64,000 bases of DNA from Actinoplanes teichomyceticus ATCC 31121 (lineage in GTDB: Bacteria > Actinomycetota > Actinomycetes > Mycobacteriales > Micromonosporaceae): contig NZ_CP023865.1 in the NCBI RefSeq assembly GCF_003711105.1, forward strand, positions 2,691,001 to 2,755,000, in the 5' to 3' direction. Both the position numbers and the translations under genes were made by a program. Below are positions 17,390-26,473 of the stretch, piece after piece (the first letter of the stretch is position 1; every line of letters starts with the position of its first letter). The notes beneath the pieces are model-generated. The model made no database searches. It saw nothing but the letters and a program-made list of their open reading frames with translations, and was not told the DNA's origin.

Positions 17390-20311
17390 GTGAGACCGTA
17401 CGCTCAACGCCTGCGACGCAGGCTGGCCGTCACCGGCGTCGCCGTCCTCGGCGCCGGCACGGCCTTCGTGGCCGGCGGCCCACCGGCGTATGCCGCGGCC
17501 GGTTGCGCCGTCGTCTACAAGGTGCAGAGCCAGTGGAATGGCGGCTTCACCGGCGACATCGCCATCACCAACTCCGGCGACCCGCTGACCAGCTGGAAGC
17601 TGGAGTACGACTTCCCGGACGCCGGGCAGAAGGTCACCCAGGGCTGGAGCGGCACGTACGCCCAGAGCGGCAAGCGCGTCACCGTGACCAACGCGCCCTG
17701 GAACGGCACGCTCGGCACCGGGGCGTCCACCAGCACCGGCTTCAACGGCACGTTCGGCTCCACGAACCCGGTGCCCACCGCGTTCACCCTCAACGGGCAG
17801 CCGTGCAACGGCTCGGCGGCCGCGCCCACCGTGGCGATCAGCAGCCCGGCCGCGAACACCCGGTACACCGCCCCGGCGTCCATCCCGATCACGGCCACCG
17901 CGACCGCGGCGAGCGGGCAGACCATCGCGAAGGTCGAGTTCTACCACGACGGGCTGCTGCTCGGCAGCGACACCACCGCGCCGTACTCGTACACCTGGAG
18001 CGGGGTGCCGGCGCAGGCCGCGGCGTACCACCTGCAGGCGGTCGCCTACGACGGGGCCGGCACCAAGAGCAGCACCGCCGACGTGCCGGTCTTCGTCGAC
18101 GCGTCGACCAGCCCGGCGATCGTCGCCGACGCCACCTCGGTCACCCTCGCGCCCGGCAAGAGCGGCACGTACCGGCTGAGCCTGAGCAAGGCGCCGGCCG
18201 CGAACGTCACCGTCACGGTGGCCCGCGACACCGGCAGCACCGCGATCACCGCCACCCCGGCCACGCTCACCTTCACCCCGGCCAACTGGAACACCGGCCA
18301 GCCGGTGACGATCGCGGCGGCGAACTCGGCGAAGACCGGCGACACCGCCACCATCACGGCCACCGCCAGCGGCCACACCGCCGCGAACGTGGCGGTGACC
18401 GTGGTCGAGGAGGGCGCCGTCGACGCCCGCTTCACCCAGCTCTACAACGACATCAAGAACCCGGCGAACGGCTACTTCAGCCCGGAGGGCGTGCCGTACC
18501 ACTCGGTCGAGACGCTGATCGACGAGGCGCCCGACCACGGCCACGAGACCACCAGCGAGGCGTTCAGCTACTGGCTGTGGCTGGAGGCCGAGCACGGGCA
18601 GGTGACCGGGGACTGGGCGCCGTTCAACAACGCCTGGGCGACGATGGAGAAGTACATCATCCCGTCGCACGCCGACCAGCCGACCAACGCCAGCTACAAC
18701 CCGGCCAAGCCGGCCACCTACGCGGCCGAGTACCCGCTGCCCTCGCAGTACCCGTCGCAGCTGGACAGCTCGGTGTCGGTGGGCACGGACCCGCTGGCCG
18801 CGGAGCTCAAGAGCGCGTACGGCACCGACGACATCTACGGTATGCACTGGCTGCTGGACGTGGACAACACGTACGGCTTCGGCCGCTGCGGGGACGGCAC
18901 CACCCGGGTCGCGTACATCAACACCTTCCAGCGCGGCGCGCAGGAGTCGACCTTCGAGACCGTGCCGCAGCCGGCCTGCGACACGTTCAAGCACGGCGGC
19001 CCGAACGGCTTCCTGGACCTGTTCACCAAGGACACCTCGTACGCCAAGCAGTGGAAGTACACCAACGCGCCGGACGCCGACTCGCGCGCCGTCCAGGTCG
19101 CCTACTGGGCGCACCAGTGGGCCACCGCGCAGGGCAAGCAGTCGCAGATCTCCAGCACCGTGGCGAACGCCGCCAAGATGGGTGACTACCTGCGGTACTC
19201 GTTCTACGACAAGTACTTCAAGCAGCCCGGCTGCACCTCGACGTCGTGTGCCGCCGGCAGCGGCAAGAACAGCTCCAACAACCTGATGTCGTGGTACTAC
19301 GCCTGGGGCGGCGCGTACGACACCAGCGCCGGCTGGGCGTGGCGGATCGGGTCCAGCACCAGCCACTTCGGCTACCAGAACCCGATGGCCGCGTACGTGC
19401 TGTCGAACGTGGGCGCCTTCAACCCGAAGTCGCCGACAGCCAAGGCCGACTGGCAGGCCAGCCTGAACCGGCAGCTGGAGTTCTACCAGTGGCTGCAGTC
19501 CAGCGAGGGCGCCATCGCCGGTGGCGCGACGAACAGCTGGAACGGCAACTACTCGGCGCCGCCGGCCGGCACGCCGACCTTCTACGGGCTGGCGTACGTG
19601 GAGGCGCCGGTCTACGCCGACCCGCCGTCCAACCAGTGGTTCGGTATGCAGACCTGGTCGCTGGAGCGGCTGGCCGAGTACTACTACACGACCGGTGACG
19701 CCAAGGCCAAGTCGATCCTCGACAAGTGGGTGACCTGGGCGCTGGCGAACTCCACCATCACCGCCAGCAGCTTCGAGATCCCGTCCGACCTGACCTGGTC
19801 GGGCGCGCCGGCCACCTGGAACGCGTCCAACCCGGCGGCCAACACCAACCTGCACGTCACGGTCAAGAGCAAGGGCACCGACGTGGGCGTGGCGGGCTCG
19901 TTCGCCAAGCTGCTGACCTACTACGCGGCCAAGTCCGGCAACACGGCGGCGAAGACGGCGGCCAAGAACCTGCTCGACGCGATCTGGACGCACAAGGACG
20001 CGAAGGGCGTCTCGGTCACCGAGACCCGCGCCGACTACAACCGGATGGACGACACCTACAACGCCAGCACCGGCCAGGGCATCTACATCCCCAACGGCTG
20101 GAGCGGCAAGATGCCCAACGGCGACGTCATCAAGCCCGGGGTGTCGTTCCTCGACATCCGCTCCTTCTACAAGAACGACCCGGACTACCCCAAGGTCCAG
20201 GCGTACCTGAACGGAGGGGCCGCACCCACCTTCAACTACCACCGGTTCTGGGCCCAGGTCGACGTCGCCACCGGGTACGCCGACTACGCCCGTCTCTTCC
20301 CGCAGGGGTGA
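17390..20311 (+). CDS. Secreted CBM2-GH48 cellobiohydrolase
   Basis: A 973-residue enzyme from a GTG at 17390 (AAGGAAGGA site upstream). A signal peptide (about residues 1-36) ends near AAAG and is followed by CBM2 (about 37-142). Two beta-sandwich modules come next: an Ig-like one with EFYHDGLLLGSDTTAPYSYTW (about 146-240) and a second (about 245-345). The GH48 catalytic domain (about 346-973) carries the conserved HETTSEAFSYWLWLEA segment, whose Glu is the expected general acid. GH48 enzymes are processive, reducing-end cellobiohydrolases and the core of actinobacterial cellulose degradation. The released cellobiose would relieve CebR repression. The gene lies 5 bp before the LPMO gene. Confidence 0.95.
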   Translation: MRPYAQRLRRRLAVTGVAVLGAGTAFVAGGPPAYAAAGCAVVYKVQSQWNGGFTGDIAITNSGDPLTSWKLEYDFPDAGQKVTQGWSGTYAQSGKRVTVTNAPWNGTLGTGASTSTGFNGTFGSTNPVPTAFTLNGQPCNGSAAAPTVAISSPAANTRYTAPASIPITATATAASGQTIAKVEFYHDGLLLGSDTTAPYSYTWSGVPAQAAAYHLQAVAYDGAGTKSSTADVPVFVDASTSPAIVADATSVTLAPGKSGTYRLSLSKAPAANVTVTVARDTGSTAITATPATLTFTPANWNTGQPVTIAAANSAKTGDTATITATASGHTAANVAVTVVEEGAVDARFTQLYNDIKNPANGYFSPEGVPYHSVETLIDEAPDHGHETTSEAFSYWLWLEAEHGQVTGDWAPFNNAWATMEKYIIPSHADQPTNASYNPAKPATYAAEYPLPSQYPSQLDSSVSVGTDPLAAELKSAYGTDDIYGMHWLLDVDNTYGFGRCGDGTTRVAYINTFQRGAQESTFETVPQPACDTFKHGGPNGFLDLFTKDTSYAKQWKYTNAPDADSRAVQVAYWAHQWATAQGKQSQISSTVANAAKMGDYLRYSFYDKYFKQPGCTSTSCAAGSGKNSSNNLMSWYYAWGGAYDTSAGWAWRIGSSTSHFGYQNPMAAYVLSNVGAFNPKSPTAKADWQASLNRQLEFYQWLQSSEGAIAGGATNSWNGNYSAPPAGTPTFYGLAYVEAPVYADPPSNQWFGMQTWSLERLAEYYYTTGDAKAKSILDKWVTWALANSTITASSFEIPSDLTWSGAPATWNASNPAANTNLHVTVKSKGTDVGVAGSFAKLLTYYAAKSGNTAAKTAAKNLLDAIWTHKDAKGVSVTETRADYNRMDDTYNASTGQGIYIPNGWSGKMPNGDVIKPGVSFLDIRSFYKNDPDYPKVQAYLNGGAAPTFNYHRFWAQVDVATGYADYARLFPQG

Positions 20312-20316
20312 CAAAC

Positions 20317-21393
20317 ATGAGATTTGTACGCATGGCCGCGGCGGCCCTGATCGCCGCCGCGGCCGGGGCCCTGGTCCTGCCCGCGACCGCTGAGGCGCAC
20401 GGAGCCATCCAGGTACCCGGCAGCCGCACCTGGCTCTGCTACCAGGACGGCCGTAACTCCAGCACCGGCGCGATCGAACCGAAGAACGCGGCCTGCGCCG
20501 CCGCGGTCGCCAAGAGCGGCACCACCGCGCTGTACAACTGGTTCGCCGTGCTGCGCTCGAACGGCGCCGGCCGGGTCTCCGGCTTCATCCCGGACGGCCA
20601 GCTGTGCAGCGGCGGCACCGGCGGCCCGTACGACTTCACCGGTTTCAACCTGGCCCGCGCCGACTGGCCGACGACCCACCTGACGGCCGGCGCGACGATG
20701 CAGTTCCGCTACAACGACTGGGCCAAGCACCCGGGCACGTTCTCGCTCTACATCACCAAGGACGGCTACGACCCGACCAAGCCGCTGGCCTGGGGTGACC
20801 TCGAGCCGACGCCGTTCGACCAGGTGACCAACCCGCCCGCGAACGGCGGGCCGGGCACCGACGACGGGCACTACTACTGGACCGGGCGGCTGCCGTCCGG
20901 CAAGACCGGCAAGCACCTGATCTACTCGGTCTGGTCCCGCTCGGACAGCCAGGAGACCTTCTACGGCTGCTCGGACGTCGTCTTCGACGGCGGCAACGGC
21001 GAGGTCACCGGGATCGGCACGCAGCCGAGCACCTCACCGAGCGTCTCCCCGTCGGTGTCGCCGTCCACCCCCGACACCTCACCCGGGACCGGCGGTAGCT
21101 GCACCGCGATGTACAACACCGTCTCCACCTGGTCCGGCGGGTTCCAGGGCGAGGTGATGGTGCACGCCGGCAGCACCCCGGTCAACGGCTGGCGCGTCTC
21201 CTGGACGTGGCCCGGCAGCCAGACACTGGCCTCGGTGTGGAGCGGCAAGGCGAGCAGCACCGGCTCGCTGATCTCGGTCGGCAACGAGAACTGGAACGCG
21301 TCGGTCGCGGCCGGTGGCCGCACCACCTTCGGTTTCCTCGCCTCCGGCGCGGCGCCGACCGCCCTGACGAACCTGAGCTGCTCGACCGGGTGA
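20317..21393 (+). CDS. Secreted AA10 lytic polysaccharide monooxygenase with CBM2
   Basis: A 358-residue copper-dependent LPMO. The signal peptide ends at AEA, exposing His28 (HGAIQVPGSR) as the N-terminal residue of the copper histidine brace. The second copper His is in TTHLTAG (about residue 121), and the domain ends with FYGCSDVVFDGG. A Pro/Ser/Thr linker (about 230-262) leads to a C-terminal CBM2. The enzyme cleaves crystalline cellulose (or chitin) oxidatively and would boost the GH48 and GH74 enzymes made from the same mRNA. The CBM2 and operon context favour cellulose. Only 5 bp separate it from the GH48 stop, so co-transcription is nearly certain. Confidence 0.94.
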   Translation: MRFVRMAAAALIAAAAGALVLPATAEAHGAIQVPGSRTWLCYQDGRNSSTGAIEPKNAACAAAVAKSGTTALYNWFAVLRSNGAGRVSGFIPDGQLCSGGTGGPYDFTGFNLARADWPTTHLTAGATMQFRYNDWAKHPGTFSLYITKDGYDPTKPLAWGDLEPTPFDQVTNPPANGGPGTDDGHYYWTGRLPSGKTGKHLIYSVWSRSDSQETFYGCSDVVFDGGNGEVTGIGTQPSTSPSVSPSVSPSTPDTSPGTGGSCTAMYNTVSTWSGGFQGEVMVHAGSTPVNGWRVSWTWPGSQTLASVWSGKASSTGSLISVGNENWNASVAAGGRTTFGFLASGAAPTALTNLSCSTG

Positions 21394-21400
21394 CCCGGAC

Positions 21401-21437
21401 GATCCGGGGGTGCGACACGCCGTCACACCCCCGGATC
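21401..21437 (+). terminator. Terminator hairpin closing the cellulase operon
   Basis: Perfect 12-bp arms (21401-21412 and 21426-21437) with a 13-nt loop start 7 bp after the LPMO stop codon. They separate the operon from the next promoter at 21456. Confidence 0.75.
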
Positions 21438-21455
21438 GGATTCCGGACCACGAAC

Positions 21456-21484
21456 TTGACGGCGGGACACCAGATTCCCTAATT
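21456..21484 (+). promoter_or_regulatory. Promoter of the SGNH hydrolase gene
   Basis: TTGACG (21456-21461) and CTAATT (21479-21484) are spaced by 17 bp, just behind the operon terminator. Transcription would begin about 3 bases before the proposed TTG start codon, giving an almost leaderless mRNA. No CebR box is present here. Confidence 0.55.
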
Positions 21485-21494
21485 TGCCGTCATC

Positions 21495-22808
21495 TTGCGA
21501 AACGTATATTCCGCACAGCTGCGCCGAGCGACCACGCGTCGCGCGCTCCTCATGGGAGGAGCCGGCGCGGCTGCGCTGTTCGCCGCCCCGGGCGTCGCCG
21601 GGCCCCGGCATCCGGCCCGGTCCCGGCCCGCCTGGACGGGCAGCTGGGCGACGGCGACCACGGCCGCCCGGGCCGCCGAGCCGGTGCTGCCGGCCGGTCG
21701 CACCCTCCGCCAGGTGGTGCATCTGAGCCTCGGCGGGAGCGAGCCGCGCATCCGGCTGACCAATGAGTACGGCCAGACCCCGGTACGCCTCTCGGAGATC
21801 TGGACCGGCCTGCGCGCCGGCGGCCCGGACAGCACCGCCATGCACCCGGGCAGCATCCGCCGGGTCACCTTCGACGGCAGCGCGGCGGTCGTCCTGCCGG
21901 CCGGCGCCACCGTGGTCAGCGACCCGGTGCCGGACCTGCCGCTGCCACCCGGCGCCGACCTGGTGATCACCTTCCACCTGCCGGACCCGACCCGGATCGG
22001 CACGATCAGCCCGTTCGTCTGGCAGCGCAACCGGATCCTGGCCGGCAACGTGGCCGCCGAGCCGGACCCGCCCGGCGGCCGGGCCACCACCCGGTACACC
22101 CTGCTCAGCGGGGTCAGCGTGCGCACCCCCGGCCGGTCCGCGGCGGTCGTCGCGTTCGGCGACTCGATCACCTGCGGCTCCAGGACCAGGATCGGCGCCA
22201 ACCGCCGCTGGCCGGACCTGCTGGCCCGGCGCCTCCGCGAGGCCGGGCAGTCGCTCGGCGTGCTCAACGCCGGGATCGGCGGCAACCGGCTGCTCTCCGG
22301 GCCGGATCTGTCCGCGCCGGTCACCACGGGCGGCTTCGGCGGCGGGAGCCCCGGCAACCGCGGGGTGCCGGTCACCATCGGCCCGGCCGGGCTGCGCCGC
22401 TTCGACCGGGACGTGCTGTTCCAGCCCGGCGCCCGGTACGTGATCACCCTGATCGGGGTGAACGACATCGCGCACACCGACCCGGGAGCGCCCGCGCTGA
22501 TCGCCGGGCACCGGGAGCTGATCGCCCGGGCCCGGGCGGCCGGGCTGGCCGTGTTCGGCGGCACCCTGCTGCCGTTCGGCGGCAGCGGCCGGGACAACGC
22601 GCCGAACCGGGCCACCCGGGCCGCGCTCAACGAGTGGATCCGCGACAGCGGCGAGTACGACGCGGTGATCGATTTCGACGCCGCGGTCCGCGACGGCGCG
22701 AACCCGGAGCGGATGTACCCGGCCTACGACAGCGGCGACCACCTGCACCCGAACGACCTGGGGATGCTCGCCCTGGCCTCGGCGGTGCCGCTGGCGCTGT
22801 TCGCCTGA
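21495..22808 (+). CDS. Secreted SGNH/GDSL-family hydrolase (Tat signal)
   Basis: A 437-residue protein from a TTG at 21495, the only start that keeps the whole twin-arginine-like signal (TTRRALLMGGAGAAALFA). After the signal comes a beta-rich N-terminal part (about residues 45-200), then an SGNH esterase core. The core shows block I AFGDSITCG with the nucleophile Ser, block II GIGGNRLL, block III GVND, and block V SGDHLHPND with the catalytic Asp and His. The layout resembles secreted actinobacterial esterases that deacylate polysaccharides or lipids. Its position behind the cellulases suggests hemicellulose deacetylation, but it has its own promoter and no carbohydrate-binding module. Confidence 0.85.
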   Translation: MRNVYSAQLRRATTRRALLMGGAGAAALFAAPGVAGPRHPARSRPAWTGSWATATTAARAAEPVLPAGRTLRQVVHLSLGGSEPRIRLTNEYGQTPVRLSEIWTGLRAGGPDSTAMHPGSIRRVTFDGSAAVVLPAGATVVSDPVPDLPLPPGADLVITFHLPDPTRIGTISPFVWQRNRILAGNVAAEPDPPGGRATTRYTLLSGVSVRTPGRSAAVVAFGDSITCGSRTRIGANRRWPDLLARRLREAGQSLGVLNAGIGGNRLLSGPDLSAPVTTGGFGGGSPGNRGVPVTIGPAGLRRFDRDVLFQPGARYVITLIGVNDIAHTDPGAPALIAGHRELIARARAAGLAVFGGTLLPFGGSGRDNAPNRATRAALNEWIRDSGEYDAVIDFDAAVRDGANPERMYPAYDSGDHLHPNDLGMLALASAVPLALFA

Positions 22809-22910
22809 CGCCCCGGGTGCGCCCGACGGCCGCGAGCGCCGGGCCCGGCGGAAGCGCGACGGTGGGCGGAAGTCAGCGTCCACGGCCCCCCGTCGGCCCC
22901 GCGGACGTCG

Positions 22911-22947
22911 TATCATGATGCGCAAGATCGTTTGCAAAACGTTTGCA
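22911..22947 (+). promoter_or_regulatory. Repeat element in the promoter region of the SARP gene
   Basis: A TATCAT -10-like hexamer (22911-22916) is followed by two CGTTTGC heptamers at 22929 and 22940, exactly 11 bp apart, the spacing seen in SARP binding sites. The same stretch can also be read as an inverted repeat TGCAAA-ACG-TTTGCA (22933-22947), which would suit a LacI-like repressor. Autoregulation by the SARP is therefore possible but not shown. Confidence 0.45.
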
Positions 22948-23002
22948 TCCTGAGGGATCGTTCTCCTGATCGGTAAGGAAACTGTTCGGGGGAACGACTG
23001 TC

Positions 23003-24811
23003 ATGCGGTGGCGCCTCCTGGGCCCGGTACGCCTGATCGGCGACGACGGCGTCGAAACCGATCCGGGCTCCGGCAAGCAGCGCTGCGTGCTGGCCGCGCT
23101 GCTGATGACCCCCGGCCGGGTGGTCCCGGCGGCCACCCTGATCGACCGGGTGTGGGGGCACGCCCCGCCCCGCTCCGGGACCCCGCTCGCGCCGTACGCC
23201 ACCCGCCTGCGCCGGGTCCTCGGCCCGCTGCTCGGTCCGGACGTGCTGCGCTGGACCGCCGGCGGATACCTGCTCGACGTGCCGCCGGACCGGGTCGACC
23301 TGCACCGCGCCCGGCGGCTGATCCACCACGCGCGCGCCGCCGCCACCGCCGACGACCACCAGCGGGTCGTCACCCTGCTCAGCGGCGCCCTGGAGCACTG
23401 GCAGCCGGTCGCGCTCGCCGGGGTGCCCGGCGCCTGGGCCGACCGGGTCCGGGCCGGCCTGGCCCGGGAACGCCTGGACGCGATCGCCCAGCTGGGCCGG
23501 GCCGGTCTGCGGCTGGGCCGGGCCGAGGAGGTGGCGCAGCGGCTCACCCCGTTCGTCGCCGAGTACCCGACCGCGGAGAGCCTGGTCGCGGTGCTGATGA
23601 GCGCGCTCGCCGAGGCCGGGCGGCCGGCCAGCGCGCTGGAGACGTTCGCCCGGGCCCGGGACGCGATCGCCGACCGGCTCGGCGCGCCGCCCGGCCCGGA
23701 GCTGGCCGAGCTGCACACCAGCATCCTGCGGGCCGCGTACCGGCGGCAGGTCCCGGCGCAGCTGCCGGCCGCCGCGCCCGGCTTCACCGGCCGGGCCGCC
23801 GAGCTGGCCGCCCTGGACCGGGTGACCGCCGGCGAGCCGCGGCCGGTCGTGATCACCGGGCCGCCCGGGATCGGCAAGTCCGCGCTGGCCGTGCACTGGG
23901 GGCACCGCTCGCGGGCGGCCTTCCCGGACGGGCAGCTCTACCTGGACCTGCGCGGTTTCGACCGGCGTCGCACCGCGATGAGCGCCGCGGACGCCGCCGG
24001 CAACCTGATCGTCGCGCTCGACCCGGGCCGCCCGCTGCCGACCGGCCTGGACGCCCGCGCCGGCCTGTTGCGCAGCCTGCTGGCCGGCCGGCGGACGCTG
24101 CTCGTGCTGGACAACGCCCGCGACGCCGGCCAGGTCCGGCCGCTGCTGCCCGGCAGCACCGCGGGCGTGGTCGTGGTGACCAGCCGGGACCGCCTCACCG
24201 GGCTGGTCGCCTCGCACGGCGCGATCCCGATCGCCCTGGACGCCCTGACCGACGCGGAGGCCCGGCAGTTGCTCGCCAACCGGCTCGGCGCTCGGGTGGC
24301 GGCCGAGCCGGACACCGTCGCGGCCCTGGTCGCGGCGACCGGCGGGCTGCCCCTGGCGCTGGTCGCGGTGGCCGCCCGGGCGGCGCTGCCGGGCGGGCAG
24401 CCGCTCGCCGGGCTGGCCGCCGAGCTGGCCGGGGCCGGGCTGGACGCGCTGCGCGGCGCGGACCCGGCGACCGACCCGCGGACGGTGTTCTCCTGGTCGT
24501 ACCGGGCGTTGAGTCCGGCCGCCGCGCGGCTGTTCCGGCTGCTCGGCGCACACCCGGGGCCCGACCTGGACGCGGCCGACGCCACCGCGCTGGCCGGCGC
24601 GGACGCCCGCGCCGCGCTGGCCGAACTGGTCGCGGCCAGCCTGCTCACCGAGCGCCGCGCCGGGCGCTGGGCGATGCCGATCCTGCTCCGGGCGTACGCA
24701 CGGGATCTGCTGACCCCGGCCGAACGCGGACCGGCCCTGGCGCGCCTGCGCGACCACCGGCGGCGCGCCGGGGTCCTGGTCCCGGTGCGTGCGCTGCGCC
24801 TCAGCCGCTGA
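23003..24811 (+). CDS. SARP/AfsR-type transcriptional regulator with NB-ARC ATPase domain
   Basis: A 602-residue regulator. An OmpR-like winged helix (about residues 1-95) is followed by the bacterial transcriptional activation domain (about 100-250). An NB-ARC/STAND NTPase domain follows, with P-loop GPPGIGKSALA near residue 288 and Walker B-like LLVLDNARD near 370. The TPR region of full-length AfsR (about 990 residues) is missing, so this is a short form ending soon after the winged-helix part of NB-ARC. SARPs activate secondary-metabolite or developmental genes. No biosynthetic cluster adjoins, so its target is unknown. The ATG at 23003 has a GGGGGAA site, and the 3' end overlaps the convergent YciO gene by 11 bp. 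Confidence 0.9.
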   Translation: MRWRLLGPVRLIGDDGVETDPGSGKQRCVLAALLMTPGRVVPAATLIDRVWGHAPPRSGTPLAPYATRLRRVLGPLLGPDVLRWTAGGYLLDVPPDRVDLHRARRLIHHARAAATADDHQRVVTLLSGALEHWQPVALAGVPGAWADRVRAGLARERLDAIAQLGRAGLRLGRAEEVAQRLTPFVAEYPTAESLVAVLMSALAEAGRPASALETFARARDAIADRLGAPPGPELAELHTSILRAAYRRQVPAQLPAAAPGFTGRAAELAALDRVTAGEPRPVVITGPPGIGKSALAVHWGHRSRAAFPDGQLYLDLRGFDRRRTAMSAADAAGNLIVALDPGRPLPTGLDARAGLLRSLLAGRRTLLVLDNARDAGQVRPLLPGSTAGVVVVTSRDRLTGLVASHGAIPIALDALTDAEARQLLANRLGARVAAEPDTVAALVAATGGLPLALVAVAARAALPGGQPLAGLAAELAGAGLDALRGADPATDPRTVFSWSYRALSPAAARLFRLLGAHPGPDLDAADATALAGADARAALAELVAASLLTERRAGRWAMPILLRAYARDLLTPAERGPALARLRDHRRRAGVLVPVRALRLSR

Positions 24812-25424
24812 AGCGGTCCGGATCGCCGGCGCCGGCCCGCAGGATCTCCGGCGCGCCCCCGGACAGGTCGACCACCGTGGTCGGCTCGGCGCCGCACTCG
24901 CCGGAGTCGATCACCGCGTCCACCACGTGGTCCAGGGCCTCCTTGATCTCCCAGCCCTGGGTCATCGGCTCGGTCTCGCCGGGTAGCAGCAGCGTGCTGG
25001 ACAGCAGCGGCTCGCCCAGTTCGGCGAGGATGGCCTGGGCGGTGCCGTGCGCGGTGATCCGCACCCCGACGGTCTTCTTCCGCGGGTGCAGCAGCCGGCG
25101 CGGCACCTCCTTGGTGGCCGGCAGGATGAACGTGTACGGCCCGGGCGTGCTGGCCTTGACCGCTCGGAACAGCGCGTTGTTGATCTGCACGAACTGCCCG
25201 AGCTGGGCGAAGTCATGACACATCAGCGTGAAGTGGTGCTTGTCGTCCAGGTGCCGGATCGCGCGGATCCGCTCGATGCCGTCCTTGTTGCCCATCCGGC
25301 AGCCCAGCGCGAAGCCCGAGTCCGTCGGGTAGGCGATCAGCCCGTCCCCCCGGATCACCTCGACAACCTGGTGGATGCTGCGCGGTTGCGGATTGTCCGG
25401 ATGCACGTCGAAGTACTTCGCCAC
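24801..25424 (-). CDS. YciO/YrdC/Sua5-family protein (threonylcarbamoyl-AMP synthase-like)
   Basis: A 207-residue single-domain protein, the size of YciO. The conserved N-terminal YrdC motif is IAYPTDSGFALGC, with KHHFTLMCHDFAQL and PGPYTFILPAT following. YrdC/Sua5 enzymes make L-threonylcarbamoyladenylate for the universal t6A modification of ANN-decoding tRNAs; YciO paralogues have a less certain role. The GTG at 25424 is chosen because a TAGGCT hexamer stands 7 nt before it, fitting a leaderless transcript, and because the protein length then matches the family. Its last 11 bp overlap the SARP gene end to end. Confidence 0.85.
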   Translation of the reverse strand: MAKYFDVHPDNPQPRSIHQVVEVIRGDGLIAYPTDSGFALGCRMGNKDGIERIRAIRHLDDKHHFTLMCHDFAQLGQFVQINNALFRAVKASTPGPYTFILPATKEVPRRLLHPRKKTVGVRITAHGTAQAILAELGEPLLSSTLLLPGETEPMTQGWEIKEALDHVVDAVIDSGECGAEPTTVVDLSGGAPEILRAGAGDPDRFSG

Positions 25425-25525
25425 TCGGGGGAGCCTATGCCTGCCACCCGGCGCGGGTGGGGCGAGGGGCCCGACGGCGGCTCGCGCCGCGTCCCCGCAC
25501 CGCCGCCCGCCACCCGGCACCGGGG

Positions 25526-25558
25526 CCGCCCGGCGCGCGGATCCGGCGCGCCGGGCGG
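25526..25558 (-). terminator. Terminator hairpin of the beta-hydroxyacid dehydrogenase gene
   Basis: Perfect 13-bp arms (25526-25538 and 25546-25558) with a 7-nt loop abut the stop codon at 25561-25563 on the minus strand. No T-run follows. Confidence 0.75.
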
Positions 25559-25560
25559 GG

Positions 25561-26430
25561 TCAGTGCGAGCGGGACTCCAGGGCACGGATGACCGCGGCC
25601 ATGTCCTCGGCCGCGTGGCCGGCCGCGGACGTCTCCGCGTACAGCTCCAGGCAGGCGTCCAGCAGCGGCGACGGGATGCCGGCCCGCTCGGCGGCCTCGA
25701 CGATCAGCCGGTTGTTGTAGAGCACGTCCCGGATCGAGGCCTGCACCGTGAAGTCGCGGTCGAGCAGCTTGCGGCCCTTGAGACGGGAGACCGGACTGGC
25801 CATCGGGCCGGCGTCGAGCGCGGCCAGCAGGCAGGCGGGGTCCAGCCGGTGGCGCCCGGCGAAGTGGAACGCCTCGGCCAGTCCGGTGACCATGCTGATC
25901 AGGAACGTGTTCACGGCCAGCTTCATCAGCAGGCCGTTCGGCACCGGGCCGCAGCGGACCGTCTCCCGGCACATCGGGCGCAGCAGCGGCGCCACCCGGT
26001 CCAGGTCGTCGTCCGCGCCGGCCAGCATCGCGACGAGCTGCGCCGTCTCGGCCGGCACGCGGGAGCCGGAGACCGGCGCCTCGACGTAGCGCCCGCCGGC
26101 GTCGTGGACCTGCTCGGCGAGCCCCCGCGACCAGGCCGGCGCGGTGGTGCCCATGTGCACCAGGGTGCGGCCGGCGACCAGGTCGCCGAACGCCGCGGTG
26201 TCGCGGCCCAGCACCCGGTCGGCGACCCCGTCGTCGGCCAGCATCATCAGGACGACCTCGGAGCGCGCGAAGACGCCGGCGGGGTCCGCGGCGACGGTCG
26301 CGCCCTCCGCGCGCAGCGCCTCGGCCGCGGCCGGGGAGCGGTTCCAGACGGTCAGGCCGGTGCCGGCCCGGACCAGGTTGAGCGCCATCGGCCGGCCCAT
26401 CACGCCCAGCCCCAGAAATCCCACGGTCAT
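25561..26430 (-). CDS. NAD(P)-dependent beta-hydroxyacid dehydrogenase (3-hydroxyisobutyrate dehydrogenase family)
   Basis: About 289 residues. The N-terminal Rossmann motif [16 protein letters not shown] is diagnostic for the family that includes 3-hydroxyisobutyrate, tartronate-semialdehyde and glyoxylate reductases. The substrate motif appears as [13 protein letters not shown], and the catalytic Lys region as [12 protein letters not shown]. An ATG at 26430 is preferred because TAGCGT stands 7 nt upstream (leaderless pattern); a GTG three codons earlier is the alternative. The exact substrate is not predictable. Tartronate semialdehyde would fit with the glycolate operon at 35222-39497, but the loci are 9 kb apart. 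Confidence 0.85.
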   Translation of the reverse strand: MTVGFLGLGVMGRPMALNLVRAGTGLTVWNRSPAAAEALRAEGATVAADPAGVFARSEVVLMMLADDGVADRVLGRDTAAFGDLVAGRTLVHMGTTAPAWSRGLAEQVHDAGGRYVEAPVSGSRVPAETAQLVAMLAGADDDLDRVAPLLRPMCRETVRCGPVPNGLLMKLAVNTFLISMVTGLAEAFHFAGRHRLDPACLLAALDAGPMASPVSRLKGRKLLDRDFTVQASIRDVLYNNRLIVEAAERAGIPSPLLDACLELYAETSAAGHAAEDMAAVIRALESRSH

Positions 26431-26473
26431 CCGGCTCACGCTAGCCGCTCGCGGGCCCGCCGGAGGTGGCCAA

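Noticed and set aside
17162..20314. Minus-strand frame of 1050 codons opposite the GH48 gene
   Set aside because: It is a codon-phase artefact of a strongly GC3-biased gene; no motif, no ribosome site and the sense strand is unambiguous.
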